A stretch of DNA of 64,000 nucleotides from assembly GCA_964434425.1 (NCBI GenBank), contig CAYSVH010000013.1, forward strand, positions 17,980-81,979, in the 5' to 3' direction. Origin of the DNA: CALMEC01 sp964434425 (GTDB lineage Bacteria > Actinomycetota > Thermoleophilia > Miltoncostaeales > Miltoncostaeaceae). The translations under genes were made by a program, and so were the position numbers. The notes beneath the pieces are model-generated. The model had not been told where the DNA came from. It made no database searches and saw only the letters and a program-made list of their open reading frames with translations. The stretch's first letter is position 1; each line of letters starts with the position of its first letter. Of this stretch, positions 7,838-16,043 are shown one piece after another.

Positions 7838-10800
7838 GTGAACGGATTCTGGATGTCGAAGCGACGAGATGCACGATGGCTCGCGCTCCTGGTGGTGGGA
7901 CTGCTGGCCCTGGGACTCACCGGATTCGGCACGTCATTCGTCTCCGCGGAAGGAGGCGCACCGGGCGATACCGACCCGTTCACGCTGGTGGTGGTGCCCG
8001 ACACGCAGAAGTACGCCCTCAGCCCGACGCTGCACCAGACTATCGGTGCACAGACCCAGTGGATCGTGGACCGGCGCAACGACCTGAACGTCAAGTTCGC
8101 GGTGCAGGTCGGTGACCTGGTCGAGAACTGGAACAACGCGACCGAGTGGGGGCGCGTCAGCGGTCACTTCCAGACCCTCGACACGGCCGCGCTCCCCTAC
8201 GCCGTGCTCAGCGGGAACCACGACATGTCGCAGACCGGGCTCGCACCGCGCTTCGGCGAGTATTTCGGTCCGAGCCGCTTCGTGAACGCAGCGTGGAACT
8301 CGGAGAGCGTCCGTTACGGTGGGTACCTGGGGGACAACCAGTTCGGACCGGATCCGGTCGACCGGTTCAACCAGAACAACTACGCGCTCCTGACCGCGGG
8401 CGGGATGGATCTCCTCCTGCTCCAGCTCGAGTTCGAGTCGCCCGCGTACAGCCTGGCGTGGGCGCAGAAGGTCATCGACGCCCACCCGAACCGCCGGGTG
8501 ATCGTCAGCACGCACGGGTTCATCCACACCGGCGGCAACCGTTCCAACACCGTCCTGCGCACCGACGGCAAGAGCGCCAACCAGGTCTGGGACGAGCTGA
8601 TCTACCCGAACTGCAACGTGTTCATGGTCCTCAACGGGCACTGGCACGACGGTGACATCGGTGAGGCACGGCGAACCGACGCCAACGCGTGCGGGACACC
8701 GGTGCACCAGATCCTCACCAACTACCAGAGCCGGGCGAACGGCGGCAACGGCTGGTTGCGCTACTACACTTTCGTCCCGGACCAGAACCGGATCGAGGCG
8801 TACACGTACTCGCCGACGCTCGGCACCTTCGAACAGGACGCCTCCAGCCGGTTCGACCTCGACTACGACATGAGCGGTACCCGTCTGGAGGTCCCGCTCC
8901 GAGGCGGCGACACATGGCGGTATCGCTACAGCGCGGGCACCTGGCCCAGCGGATGGGCCGCCCCGGGGTTCAACGACTCGGCATGGGCGCAGGGACGTGC
9001 GTCCCTCGGCTTCGGAACGCCGGCGCGAGCAACCGTCGTCGACGTGCCTCCACCGACGTCCAACCGCCCCCTGTCCATGCTCTTCCGCAAGACGTTCACC
9101 GTCGACAACCCCGCCGAGTTGAGTCAGGTCAGAGTCATCACCCGGGCCGACGACGGCATCTCGGTGCGCGTCAACGGGCAGGAGATCGGCCGCCGGAATC
9201 TGCCGACCGGAACCATCAGCCACGCCACCTACGCCACACTCGCACCCAGGACGCACGACGCGACCGGCACTCCGACCGTCTTCGACGTGCCCGACGGTCT
9301 CCTCGTCAACGGCCAGAACGTCATCGCGGTATCGACACATCTGAACTACACGGCGACTCCGGACATCAGCTTCGACGCGACGATCACGGCGATCCGTGAA
9401 GGAGACGGCGGGCCTGTGGTTCCGGCGGCTCCGGTTGTGAGTGGTGGGGTTGAGGGGAACTCGGCGGTGGTGTCGTGGTCACCGGGTGACGGGGCTGCGC
9501 TGTCGGGCTTCGAGGTCTTTCGTGACGGCGTTCGTGTCGCTCAGCCGGGTCCGGCGGTGCGCGAGTATGTGGACTCCTCGGTGGTCCCGGGTGAGCAGTA
9601 CCAGTACGGGGTTGTCGCCGTGGGTGCGGGCGGGCTGCGTTCTGAGGTGGCGACGACGGTCGTTCAGGTTCCGGGTGGTGGACCGGGTGTGCCGGAGGAT
9701 GTGGTGTTGGTGGCGGAGGGTGTGCAGTGGCGGTGGTTGTTTTCGTCGTCGGCGTGGCCGTCGGGTTGGACGGGTGTGGGTTTTGGTGATGGTTCGTGGT
9801 CGTCGGGGTTGGCTCCGTTGGGTTGGGGTCATGCGTCGATCGCGACGAATATCGATGTGCCGCCGCCGACGTCGAATCGGCCGCGTACGGCGTTGTTCCG
9901 GCGTTCGTTCTCGGTGGTTCGGCCGGGTGAGTTGTCGTCGGTTCGGGTTGTGACGCGTGCGGATGATGGTGTGGCGGTGTGGGTGAACGGCACCGAGGTG
10001 GGGCGTGCCGGGCTTCCGTCGGGGGCGTTGTCGAATCAGACGTATGCGGTTGCGGCGCCGAGGACTCCGGCGGCGATCGCTGCGCCGGTGTCGTTTGATG
10101 TTCCCGTGTCGCTTCTGCGGGAGGGTGAGAACGTGATCGCGGTGTCGGTGCATCACAACTACCGCGGTACCCCCGACATCAGTTTCGACGCCACCATCAC
10201 CGCCGTCCGCACACCCGTCGGCGGGCCTGTGGTTCCGGCGGCTCCGGTTGTGAGTGGTGGGGTTGAGGGGGGTTCGGCGGTGGTGTCGTGGTCACCGGGT
10301 GACGGGGCTGCGCTGTCGGGCTTCGAGGTCTTTCGTGACGGCGTTCGTGTCGCTCAGCCGGGTCCGGCGGTGCGCGAGTATGTGGACTCCTCGGTGGTCC
10401 CGGGTGAGCAGTACCAGTACGGGGTTGTCGCCGTGGGTGCGGGCGGGCTGCGTTCTGAGGTGGCGACGACGGTCGTTCAGGTTCCGGGTGGTGGACCGGG
10501 TGTGCCGGAGGATGTGGTGTTGGTGGCGGAGGGTGTGCAGTGGCGGTGGTTGTTTTCGTCGTCGGCGTGGCCGTCGGGTTGGACGGGTGTGGGTTTTGGT
10601 GATGGTTCGTGGTCGTCGGGGTTGGCTCCGTTGGGTTGGGGTCATGCGTCGATCGCGACGAATATCGATGTGCCGCCGCCGACGTCGAATCGGCCGCGTA
10701 CGGCGTTGTTCCGGCGTTCGTTCTCGGTGGTTCGGCCGGGTGAGTTGTCGTCGGTTCGGGTTGTGACGCGTGCGGATGATGGTGTGGCGGTGTGGGTGAA

Positions 10801-11038
10801 CGGCACCGAGGTGGGGCGTGCCGGGCTTCCGTCGGGGGCGTTGTCGAATCAGACGTATGCGGTTGCGGCGCCGAGGACTCCGGCGGCGATCGCTGCGCCG
10901 GTGTCGTTTGATGTTCCCGTGTCGCTTCTGCGGGAGGGTGAGAACGTGATCGCGGTGTCGGTGCATCACAACTACCGCGGTACCCCCGACATCAGTTTCG
11001 ACGCGACCATCACCGCCGTCCGCACACCCGCCGGATGA
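7838..11038 (+). CDS. Secreted calcineurin-like metallophosphoesterase with repeated Gal-binding/FN3 modules
   Basis: 1066 residues from GTG 7838. A signal peptide covers about residues 1-37 (hydrophobic 14-30, cleavage after VSA). The phosphoesterase domain (about 45-345) shows VVVPDTQKY, QVGDLVENW, SGNHD, STHGFIH and LNGHWHDGD, the metal-binding series of this superfamily. Then come galactose-binding-like modules (about 350-515, 640-790, 911-1061), each with WPSGW and a central TRADDG-x-x-V-x-VNG-x-E strand, separated by fibronectin III modules (about 527-615, 798-886). The last two FN3+Gal-binding units are almost identical because of an 813-bp tandem duplication. Substrate unknown; an extracellular phosphodiester or cell-surface glycan role is inferred. 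A terminator lies at 11134. Confidence 0.85.
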   Translation: MNGFWMSKRRDARWLALLVVGLLALGLTGFGTSFVSAEGGAPGDTDPFTLVVVPDTQKYALSPTLHQTIGAQTQWIVDRRNDLNVKFAVQVGDLVENWNNATEWGRVSGHFQTLDTAALPYAVLSGNHDMSQTGLAPRFGEYFGPSRFVNAAWNSESVRYGGYLGDNQFGPDPVDRFNQNNYALLTAGGMDLLLLQLEFESPAYSLAWAQKVIDAHPNRRVIVSTHGFIHTGGNRSNTVLRTDGKSANQVWDELIYPNCNVFMVLNGHWHDGDIGEARRTDANACGTPVHQILTNYQSRANGGNGWLRYYTFVPDQNRIEAYTYSPTLGTFEQDASSRFDLDYDMSGTRLEVPLRGGDTWRYRYSAGTWPSGWAAPGFNDSAWAQGRASLGFGTPARATVVDVPPPTSNRPLSMLFRKTFTVDNPAELSQVRVITRADDGISVRVNGQEIGRRNLPTGTISHATYATLAPRTHDATGTPTVFDVPDGLLVNGQNVIAVSTHLNYTATPDISFDATITAIREGDGGPVVPAAPVVSGGVEGNSAVVSWSPGDGAALSGFEVFRDGVRVAQPGPAVREYVDSSVVPGEQYQYGVVAVGAGGLRSEVATTVVQVPGGGPGVPEDVVLVAEGVQWRWLFSSSAWPSGWTGVGFGDGSWSSGLAPLGWGHASIATNIDVPPPTSNRPRTALFRRSFSVVRPGELSSVRVVTRADDGVAVWVNGTEVGRAGLPSGALSNQTYAVAAPRTPAAIAAPVSFDVPVSLLREGENVIAVSVHHNYRGTPDISFDATITAVRTPVGGPVVPAAPVVSGGVEGGSAVVSWSPGDGAALSGFEVFRDGVRVAQPGPAVREYVDSSVVPGEQYQYGVVAVGAGGLRSEVATTVVQVPGGGPGVPEDVVLVAEGVQWRWLFSSSAWPSGWTGVGFGDGSWSSGLAPLGWGHASIATNIDVPPPTSNRPRTALFRRSFSVVRPGELSSVRVVTRADDGVAVWVNGTEVGRAGLPSGALSNQTYAVAAPRTPAAIAAPVSFDVPVSLLREGENVIAVSVHHNYRGTPDISFDATITAVRTPAG
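9411..11036 (+). repeat. 813-bp tandem duplication inside the phosphoesterase gene
   Basis: 9411-10223 is repeated at 10224-11036, in frame (271 codons). The only differences I see are a few bases near the start (codons for NS against GS in EG-NS/GS-AVV) and at the very end. The repeated block, mainly from about 9690, uses many T- and G-ended codons unlike the C-rich first module of the same gene. Confidence 0.95.
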
Positions 11039-11133
11039 TCACCTGACGCGTGTCGTGCGGTCTGCTGCGGCTGTCGCGTCACGGTCGTCGACCTGAACCT
11101 GCGCCACAGCGTCGGCGGACCGGGTCGCGGGGT

Positions 11134-11160
11134 GGCGCCCGGCCTCCCTCTCCGGGCGCC
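11134..11160. terminator. Bidirectional hairpin between convergent genes
   Basis: GGCGCCCGG (11134-11142) pairs with CCGGGCGCC (11152-11160) around a 9-nt loop, between the phosphoesterase gene (ends 11038) and the convergent NTF2-like gene (ends 11169). Confidence 0.7.
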
Positions 11161-11168
11161 CGGCCAGC

Positions 11169-11615
11169 TCAGATGACGTCGGGCGGTTCGGTCTCCGGGT
11201 TCAATGAGAAGTGGGTGTGGACGGCGAGCAGACCGTGCGGTGATCCCTGGTCCCGTCGCAGCACGACGGTGCAGCGACCCCGCCGGTCGAAGGTCGAGCC
11301 GTCGGGACGGACACCATCGGACCTCCACCGGGTCGCCAGCACCACGAGGGTGCCGTCGGCTGCCGCCTCCACCGTGAGCGTGCCCGCGATCGCCGAGAAC
11401 CCCCGCGTCGTGGTCCACGTCGGGTGCCACTGCCGGGTCGCCAGGTCGTCGAGGTCGGCCAGGTGCTCGGCCCGGGTGCCGAACGATGAGCAGGCGGGGT
11501 CGAAGAGCCGGCGTCCGGATGCGATGTCCTGAGTTCTGACACAGGCTGCGAAGTCGTCGAACCACGCCATGGCCGCGACCGACGCCGCGGCGGAATCCCC
11601 GCGCTCGGCCGTCAC
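11169..11615 (-). CDS. SnoaL/NTF2-like protein, translationally coupled
   Basis: 148 residues from GTG 11615, whose first bases overlap the TGA stop of the upstream gene (GTGA); GAGGAG lies 8 nt upstream. ATG 11570 (MAWFDDF) is an alternative. The sequence has the helical start, the AEHLADLDDL region and the strand-rich end (RCTVVLRRD, LLAVHTHFSLNP) expected of the cone-shaped NTF2-like fold. Members are small-molecule isomerases/hydrolases or binding proteins. It forms a two-gene operon with the PP-loop protein. Confidence 0.7.
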   Translation of the reverse strand: MTAERGDSAAASVAAMAWFDDFAACVRTQDIASGRRLFDPACSSFGTRAEHLADLDDLATRQWHPTWTTTRGFSAIAGTLTVEAAADGTLVVLATRWRSDGVRPDGSTFDRRGRCTVVLRRDQGSPHGLLAVHTHFSLNPETEPPDVI

Positions 11616-12739
11616 GGCTGCATCTCCTCGCCGACGGTGGCGAGAGCGATCCTGAAGGCTTCGACCAGATCGGTACGACCGCCCTCCGCCGCACGCGCTG
11701 CGACCCTCCGCGCGACCCGGACGTTGTAGGCGTCCTTGAGCGGAACTGCCGCGATGTCGTCCATCGACGCCCGGACCTCGAACGCGGCGGGCTCTTCGAC
11801 GCCCTCGACCCAGAAGCAGGCCTGGGTCACGGCGCACTTGAAGCAGCGACCGCAGTTCCGATCGAGCCTCTCACCCTGCCAGCAGACCCGCAGGTCCCGG
11901 GTGGCCACCGGGACGTTCGCCAGGGCGGCGACCTTGTCGAGCTTGTCGAAGGCGGCACCCTCGTGCCACAGCGGACGGGACGTCGACCCGAGAAGTGGGT
12001 CGGTCTGAGGGGTCGAGCCCCAGCGCGGGATGGGCTGGTCATAGGGGTAGCTGGAGGGCACGACCGTGCGCGCGAACCACTGCTCCAGGCACGACAGGGC
12101 GAAGGCGAGCCAGATGCCGTGGACCTGGTGCCCCCAGTCGCAGCCGGTGGCGGCTTCCAGCCTCCGGACGTCGGTGTGGAGCGCGTAGGCGTCCATCCCG
12201 AACGACCCCAGCATCCGCCGGGAGCGGGCGAAGGCCGATCCGAAGGTGGCCGTCTGGGCCGCGTTGATGTCGAACCCGTGGACCATGAGACCCGCGGTCA
12301 GGTCGGCCCGGCGATGCGCCCCGGCCGGCGCGCCCCGGTGGCCGCGGGCGGCGGTGAAACAGCTGTCGACGCCGCCGGAGAAGGCGGTGAGGCCTCCCGC
12401 TCCGGGTGGTGGCGGAACCTCGGCTCGATAGGGCGCGGTGATCGGAACCGCGTTGAGCTCGGGGTAGAGGGAGGCCATGGCCTCCTGCCACTCGGCGATC
12501 CCCGCCGCGGTACCCGGGTCGATGGGACCTGTGAGGTGGACGGGGTGGCCCGCGATCATCGCCGGCACGAGGAACGCGAGGAGGAAGGGACGCACGGAGG
12601 GGACGAACCCGGCCGGGTCGGGGCAGGCGAACGTCACCCGGACGGAATGGCGTTCGCCGTCGGTCTCCATCCATCCGGACCACTTGACGTGGTCGTCGTC
12701 TGTGACTGGGTCGTCGTACCCGATGTGTGTAACTGACAC
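11612..12739 (-). CDS. PP-loop ATPase-like protein with C-terminal Cys cluster, unknown substrate
   Basis: 375 residues from GTG 12739 (GGAG 6 nt upstream). The motif GGLTAFSGGVDSCFTAARGH is the SGG(V)DS pyrophosphatase loop of N-type ATP pyrophosphatases (QueC, asparagine synthetase, ThiI relatives), which adenylate a substrate. A second region, CWQGERLDRNCGRCFKC, contains four cysteines (C-x9-C-x2-C-x2-C) that could bind zinc or Fe-S. The N-terminal 110 residues match nothing I know. Homologues are usually unannotated. Coupled to an NTF2-like protein; together they look like a small modification or biosynthesis unit (inference). Confidence 0.7.
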   Translation of the reverse strand: MSVTHIGYDDPVTDDDHVKWSGWMETDGERHSVRVTFACPDPAGFVPSVRPFLLAFLVPAMIAGHPVHLTGPIDPGTAAGIAEWQEAMASLYPELNAVPITAPYRAEVPPPPGAGGLTAFSGGVDSCFTAARGHRGAPAGAHRRADLTAGLMVHGFDINAAQTATFGSAFARSRRMLGSFGMDAYALHTDVRRLEAATGCDWGHQVHGIWLAFALSCLEQWFARTVVPSSYPYDQPIPRWGSTPQTDPLLGSTSRPLWHEGAAFDKLDKVAALANVPVATRDLRVCWQGERLDRNCGRCFKCAVTQACFWVEGVEEPAAFEVRASMDDIAAVPLKDAYNVRVARRVAARAAEGGRTDLVEAFRIALATVGEEMQP

Positions 12740-13115
12740 TCTGCTCCGATCTGTCGCGCGTATCACGCCTGCCACCGACGATCGTACGGATTGCCGTCCA
12801 GATTCGGCTGAACGTGTCGGTCCGCACCGGCGACGTCGGTCCTCCACCGCTGAGGCGTCCGTCTCAGCGAACGCTGCGTGTTTCGCCCCCGCCCGCCCCC
12901 CGGCGTGCGGACCATCCGCTCTGGGCGGGCAGGGGAGCGCCGTGCCGTCTCCCGGGCTCTCACACGACCCGGCCGGAACCCGGTGTCCACCCGTCGTGCA
13001 CCGGGTTCCGGCGGTATTCATGAACGCGGCGAACCCGATTCAATAATCTAACCCTGAATGGAAAAAGCATCCGGCTCGCCCTATCGCGGCCGGACCTGCA
13101 GAAGGGGCGTCCCCC
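12740..13115. other. Non-coding gap upstream of the 75-residue gene
   Basis: 376 bp between divergent genes. No frame with convincing coding bias. AGAAGGGG at 13098-13105 is the likely ribosome binding site for the gene at 13116. An AT-richer patch at 13028-13060 is a plausible promoter area. Confidence 0.4.
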
Positions 13116-13343
13116 ATGGACCCGTGGCTCACCTCGCTCATCACTCCCGGCCCCCAGGAGGGGTTCGAGCTCGCCATCACGCTCGCGCGCAAGGGCGTCG
13201 GGTACACACAGCCGTCGGCCGAGGTGCGCACGCGCCTGCGACCCGAGTACGCGGAGAACGCCGACAGCCTCACCGCCGCCTCGCAGGTCATCGCGATTCA
13301 CTTCCAGACCATCGCGGCGGCCAACGGCTACTGGACGTCGTAG
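13116..13343 (+). CDS. Small hypothetical protein, 75 residues
   Basis: ATG 13116 with AGAAGGGG about 10 nt upstream. Third codon positions are almost all G or C, supporting a real gene. The protein has no TM segment or Cys; its middle is polar and its end (ASQVIAIHFQTIAAANGYWTS) amphipathic. I do not recognise it. It is the last apparently healthy gene before the decayed defence island that runs to the tRNA-Lys gene. Confidence 0.6.
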   Translation: MDPWLTSLITPGPQEGFELAITLARKGVGYTQPSAEVRTRLRPEYAENADSLTAASQVIAIHFQTIAAANGYWTS

Positions 13344-13595
13344 GACCCGCGCGGACGACCGTGGCGGGGCGTGGCCGATCGGCGGGTATGGGTTTGAGGA
13401 ATGCGATCACGGAGGCGGCGCGATGACATCGCCGCCGCCAGCTGCACGTGAGCGGCGGCCGGCTTCCCTCCGCTCCCCGCGCTCGGAAGCCGCTCCGGCC
13501 GCGGACGGAGGTGACGCTGTTGTCGACGTCGGCGGAGAACGACGCTCTGACGGTATCGGGGTCCGGCAGCCGGTAGATCTCACCTGCCGCGGACG
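13344..13595. other. Island edge with possible coding scrap
   Basis: No intact gene. On the minus strand, around 13500-13590, a short stretch with coding-like bias encodes IYRLPDPDTVRASFSADVD; it has no start and no family I can name. It is probably another remnant of the island. Confidence 0.35.
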
Positions 13596-13793
13596 TTACG
13601 TCGGCGACGGGTCGTCATCGCGTGCCGACACGTACCGGCCGTTCCGACTCGGCACCGGCTTGACGCGGATGGTGGTGCCGGGAGACAGTGACGCGATGCG
13701 CGCTGGGGTGAGGCACTCGCGGACCGTTCCCCGGGTGACGAAGCCGTTGTCGTCAACGTCGACCATGATCTGGGTGTCGAGACCGCACCGGCG
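13596..13793 (-). pseudogene. C-terminal gene fragment of unknown family
   Basis: Minus-strand codons ending at the stop at 13596 encode QIMVDVDDNGFVTRGTVREC, then LTPARIASLSPGTTIRVKPV and RYVSARDDDPSPT, with normal coding bias. It is joined out of frame to the Cas5 N-terminal piece and is not Cas5. No start codon fits. Its parent protein is not recognised. Confidence 0.5.
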
Positions 13794-14005
13794 ACTTCGT
13801 TGCGGCGCAGGTTGATGCAGCGAATGTCTCGTAGGACCTCGATTCGGCGCACGTGCCACCGAATGGCCGGCTTCCAGAGGATCGCCTCGAAGCAGGCGCG
13901 CGCCGCGGAGGGCGTGATCACGTCGCAGCTGACGCGCTCCACCTTCATCTCGGGGCGGGTGAAGCAGGCGAAGGGAGCGGTGAGTTCCAGGCAGTAGGTT
14001 GCCAC
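13784..14005 (-). pseudogene. cas5: CRISPR-associated Cas5 (type I-C, Cas5d), N-terminal fragment
   Basis: From GTG 14005 about 72 codons match the start of type I-C Cas5: ACFTRPEMKVERVSCDVITP, then SAARACFEAILWKPAIRW, then the INLRRNEV motif. This TRPEMKVER-x-SYDVITPSAARG-x-x-EAI-x-WKPAI series is highly characteristic of Cas5d, the pre-crRNA endonuclease of I-C systems. After NEV the frame leaves the Cas5 sequence and the remaining two thirds of the protein are missing. No cas8, cas7, cas4, cas1 or cas2 and no repeat array are present. Non-functional remnant. Confidence 0.8.
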
Positions 14006-14032
14006 TCCTCGTCTGCTTCTGGCTTCATGGCC

Positions 14033-14451
14033 TCATATCGGCAGGACGCTGAGGAACCCGGAGTCGGCGTATTCGCAGATCTTCCGATCCGCCGTGACCA
14101 GACGCAGCCCATGTACGCGCGCGGTTGCGATGAGGAATCGGTCAGCCGGGTCACCGTGGACCTCTCCCGGGAGCCCGGTGCTTTCCATCGCGGACTCCGC
14201 GTCCAGCGGCAACAGGCTCGGTCCAGGAGGGGTGATGGCGTCCTCCACCCAGGTGTGGAGAGGAATACCAGGCCGATCAGTCCCGTGGCCGTCAGCATGC
14301 CGAGCTCCCACACGCTGATCGAGGACACGAATAGCCGGCGTCTGCGGCGTACGGACTCGATTTCTGCGAGTGCGTTCTCATCCAGCGGAGTCTCGCCCGC
14401 CCCGGCGTGCCAGAGCCATACATGGGTGTCGAGCAGGAGCCCGTCCGCCAT
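14033..14451 (-). pseudogene. vapC: VapC-like PIN-domain toxin, frameshifted
   Basis: The first part, from ATG 14451, gives LLLDTHVWLWHAGAG (first PIN Asp) and FVSSISVWELGMLTATG (the conserved S-x-WE). A one-base deletion at about 14266-14271 shifts frame; the rest reads GIPLHTWVEDAI, then DPADRFLIATARVHGLRLVTAD (DR-F and the last acidic residue). Restoring one G gives a continuous VapC. As it stands the protein would end in unrelated residues, so the toxin is probably dead. Its start overlaps the antitoxin stop by one base. It lies between a Cas3-like remnant and a Cas5 remnant. Confidence 0.8.
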
Positions 14452-14723
14452 CAGGCGTCCTTGCGTGACGTGCGCTCATACAGATGGTTCTCACCGTCGG
14501 TCTCGGCGGACCAAGCCTCATCCATGGGGGCCAGAATGTCGCCACGGATCTCGATGGTGCCTTTCATGTAACCGAACAGGCTGCGCTCGTCATCCGGTTC
14601 GATCGGCACGACCTGCGCGACAGGCTTGCCGCGTTTCGTGATGACGAGCGGCTGGTGCGTGGCTGCGACTTCGTCGAGCAGCTTCAGGCACTTGGTCTGG
14701 AACTCGGCGGCACCGATAGTCAT
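14451..14723 (-). CDS. vapB: Phd/YefM-family antitoxin
   Basis: 90 residues from ATG 14723, with AAGGAG 6 nt upstream. The N-terminal MTIGAAEFQTKCLKLLDEVA and TKRGKPVAQVVPIE are the Phd/YefM fold signatures; the C-terminal tail would neutralise the PIN toxin. Intact although its toxin is frameshifted. Members also repress their own promoter. It sits where type I-C systems normally have the cas3-cas5 junction. Confidence 0.85.
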   Translation of the reverse strand: MTIGAAEFQTKCLKLLDEVAATHQPLVITKRGKPVAQVVPIEPDDERSLFGYMKGTIEIRGDILAPMDEAWSAETDGENHLYERTSRKDA

Positions 14724-14804
14724 GGAGAACTCCTTGTGACCGGTTTGACTGGTCATTATCACGCTGGGGCATGCCATCTCGAGGCCTGACCGAGTCCCGT
14801 CCCC

Positions 14805-15068
14805 TCAAAGGACCCAGTCATCGGCCTGCCGTGCGCTCTCCTCCGGCATCAGCCCCAACGTTGCGTCGTAGAGGCCATGGCTGCACTGCACGTACATGCC
14901 CGGCAGGATTTCTTCGATATCGCCACGCTCCCGAAGGAGTGCGATCTCCCGATTGGGGAGGTTGACGATGTAGCGCTGCAGCTTGCGCATCAGCCACCGC
15001 TCCGGACCGTCGTGGCGCAGGAGGCCGACCCACTGTTCGACCTGCTCGTGCTCTCTGGAGCACGATGG
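14805..15068 (-). pseudogene. cas3: C-terminal fragment of a Cas3-like helicase (type I-C)
   Basis: About 87 codons ending at TGA 14807-14805. The sequence reads QVEQWVGLLRHDGPERWLMR, then KLQRYIVNLP, then IEEILPGMYVQCSHGLYD and TLGLMPE. An (L/R)-QRY-x-V stretch followed by a LYD-x-x-(L)GL ending is, as I recall it, the form of the Cas3 C-terminus. The helicase and HD domains are absent. The fragment begins directly after the stop of the restriction-subunit fragment, in the same frame. Together with the Cas5 piece downstream it suggests a former cas3-cas5 order. The call is less certain than that for Cas5. Confidence 0.6.
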
Positions 15069-15314
15069 TCAGGCCTCCCGCGAGTTTGCGAAGTCCGGCG
15101 ACGGCTCGATCAGCACCTCTGGGTCGTTCCCGAACAGATAGTCCACCTTGAGCGCGCGGAAGTGGGCCTCACCGAACTTGATCTTCCAGCCCTCCGACTC
15201 CCACTGGAGCTTGCCGATGTCGTCCGTGCCCTTCGTCTCGCGCACCAGGTAGAGGGTGTGCCTGTCGCCCTCCCGTCGCACGAGGGCCCAGTCCGGGTTG
15301 TTCATCGGTTCCAT
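15069..15314 (-). pseudogene. res: C-terminal fragment of a type III restriction enzyme R subunit
   Basis: About 81 codons: NNPDWALVRREGDRHTLYLV, then RETKGTDD, then GEAHFRALKVDYLF. The NPDWA...LV-ETKG pattern is the PD-(D/E)xK nuclease end (D, ExK) of type III Res subunits, and the GEAHF-x-A motif is its usual continuation. The DEAD-box helicase part and any Mod partner are missing; the 270 bp upstream is not recognisable as Res. The piece could not work alone. Confidence 0.7.
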
Positions 15315-15585
15315 CGCTCCGGTGAGGATTCACGCATCGCGCCGCACCCGTGTGGATGATGTCGTGCCACAACTCGGCTTCGGCCCGAACTGCGGCCGAT
15401 GGCTGCTTTTCTGATCGCCGAATCGCAGCACGCCTTTGGACAGCAACTCGCGCACCACGCTCGGCGGTCACGGTCGCCACGTCGTAATCGACTTCGACCG
15501 GAGGCCGGTGGTCGGGAATGGGGATCGGGAGCCCGGTGGATCTTCGGCGCGCGCGGTGGCCTCAAGCGACCGCATTCCCCACCCA
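15315..15585. other. Degraded sequence between the island and tRNA-Lys
   Basis: No intact gene. The minus strand carries coding-like pieces in two frames (VDYDVATVTAE, then ELLSKGVLRFGDQKSS) that look like a frameshifted remnant of one protein I cannot name. It directly abuts the 3' end of the tRNA gene. Confidence 0.35.
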
Positions 15586-15658
15586 TGGGCCGTCTGGGAC
15601 TCGAACCCAGGACCTTGGGATTAAAAGTCCCCTGCTCTACCAGCTGAGCTAACGGCCC
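15586..15658 (-). tRNA. tRNA-Lys (anticodon TTT)
   Basis: 73 nt. Acceptor arms GGGCCGT and ACGGCCC with discriminator A; D-arm GCTC..GAGC; anticodon stem GGGGA/TCCC(C) around CTTTTAA giving TTT; T-arm CTGGG-TTCGAGT-CCCAG. CCA is not encoded. Its 3' end faces the decayed defence island, a classic integration side for mobile elements, although I find no second copy of the tRNA end. Confidence 0.95.
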
Positions 15659-15725
15659 GGCGCCTGTGAGCTTACTCCGCCGGGATGGGTGCCCCGCCCG
15701 ATGTCATCGGGCGGGGACACGCGTC

Positions 15726-16043
15726 TCAGCCGGTGCCGGACTCCTGCTCGTCCGCCACGGCGATGTCGATGGAGTCCTGGCTGAAGTACTCCGCGGTGTG
15801 CCGGAGCTCGCGCTTCGTCAGGCGGACGGCCACCACTCGATCGTGATGGTCGACGTCCGCGATGATCCGGGCCGGGACGATGTGCGGACGGTGGAAGAGG
15901 TGGCCGGTCGCCACGACGAAGCTCGAGAGCGGCGTCTCGACCGTGCTGGGATGCACACGTCCCACCGGGCCGTCCGTCGCCACCACGCGATAGCCGACGA
16001 GCTCGTTCGTGTTGATGTCGCCTGTGCGGGTGTCGTCTGCCAT
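15726..16043 (-). CDS. PRC-barrel-like small protein
   Basis: 105 residues from ATG 16043. The stretch ELVGYRVVATDGPVGRVHPS is the strand-turn-strand start of a PRC-barrel (as in RimM and photosynthetic reaction-centre H subunit), followed by IIADVDHHDRVVAVRLTKREL. Stand-alone PRC-barrel proteins in actinobacteria are of unknown role, often stress-associated. Divergent from pyrD. Confidence 0.65.
   Translation of the reverse strand: MADDTRTGDINTNELVGYRVVATDGPVGRVHPSTVETPLSSFVVATGHLFHRPHIVPARIIADVDHHDRVVAVRLTKRELRHTAEYFSQDSIDIAVADEQESGTG

Noticed and set aside
9479..10969. Two identical 225-codon minus-strand frames opposite the duplicated phosphoesterase modules
   Set aside because: They mirror the plus-strand repeat; composition is Arg/His-rich as expected of an antisense shadow, and the plus frame has clear domains.
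13344..15585. CRISPR array associated with the cas remnants
   Set aside because: I looked for regularly spaced direct repeats of 28-37 nt on both strands and saw none.
13586..15658. Attachment-site duplication of the tRNA-Lys 3' end
   Set aside because: No second copy of the tRNA 3' sequence found on the island side within the window.
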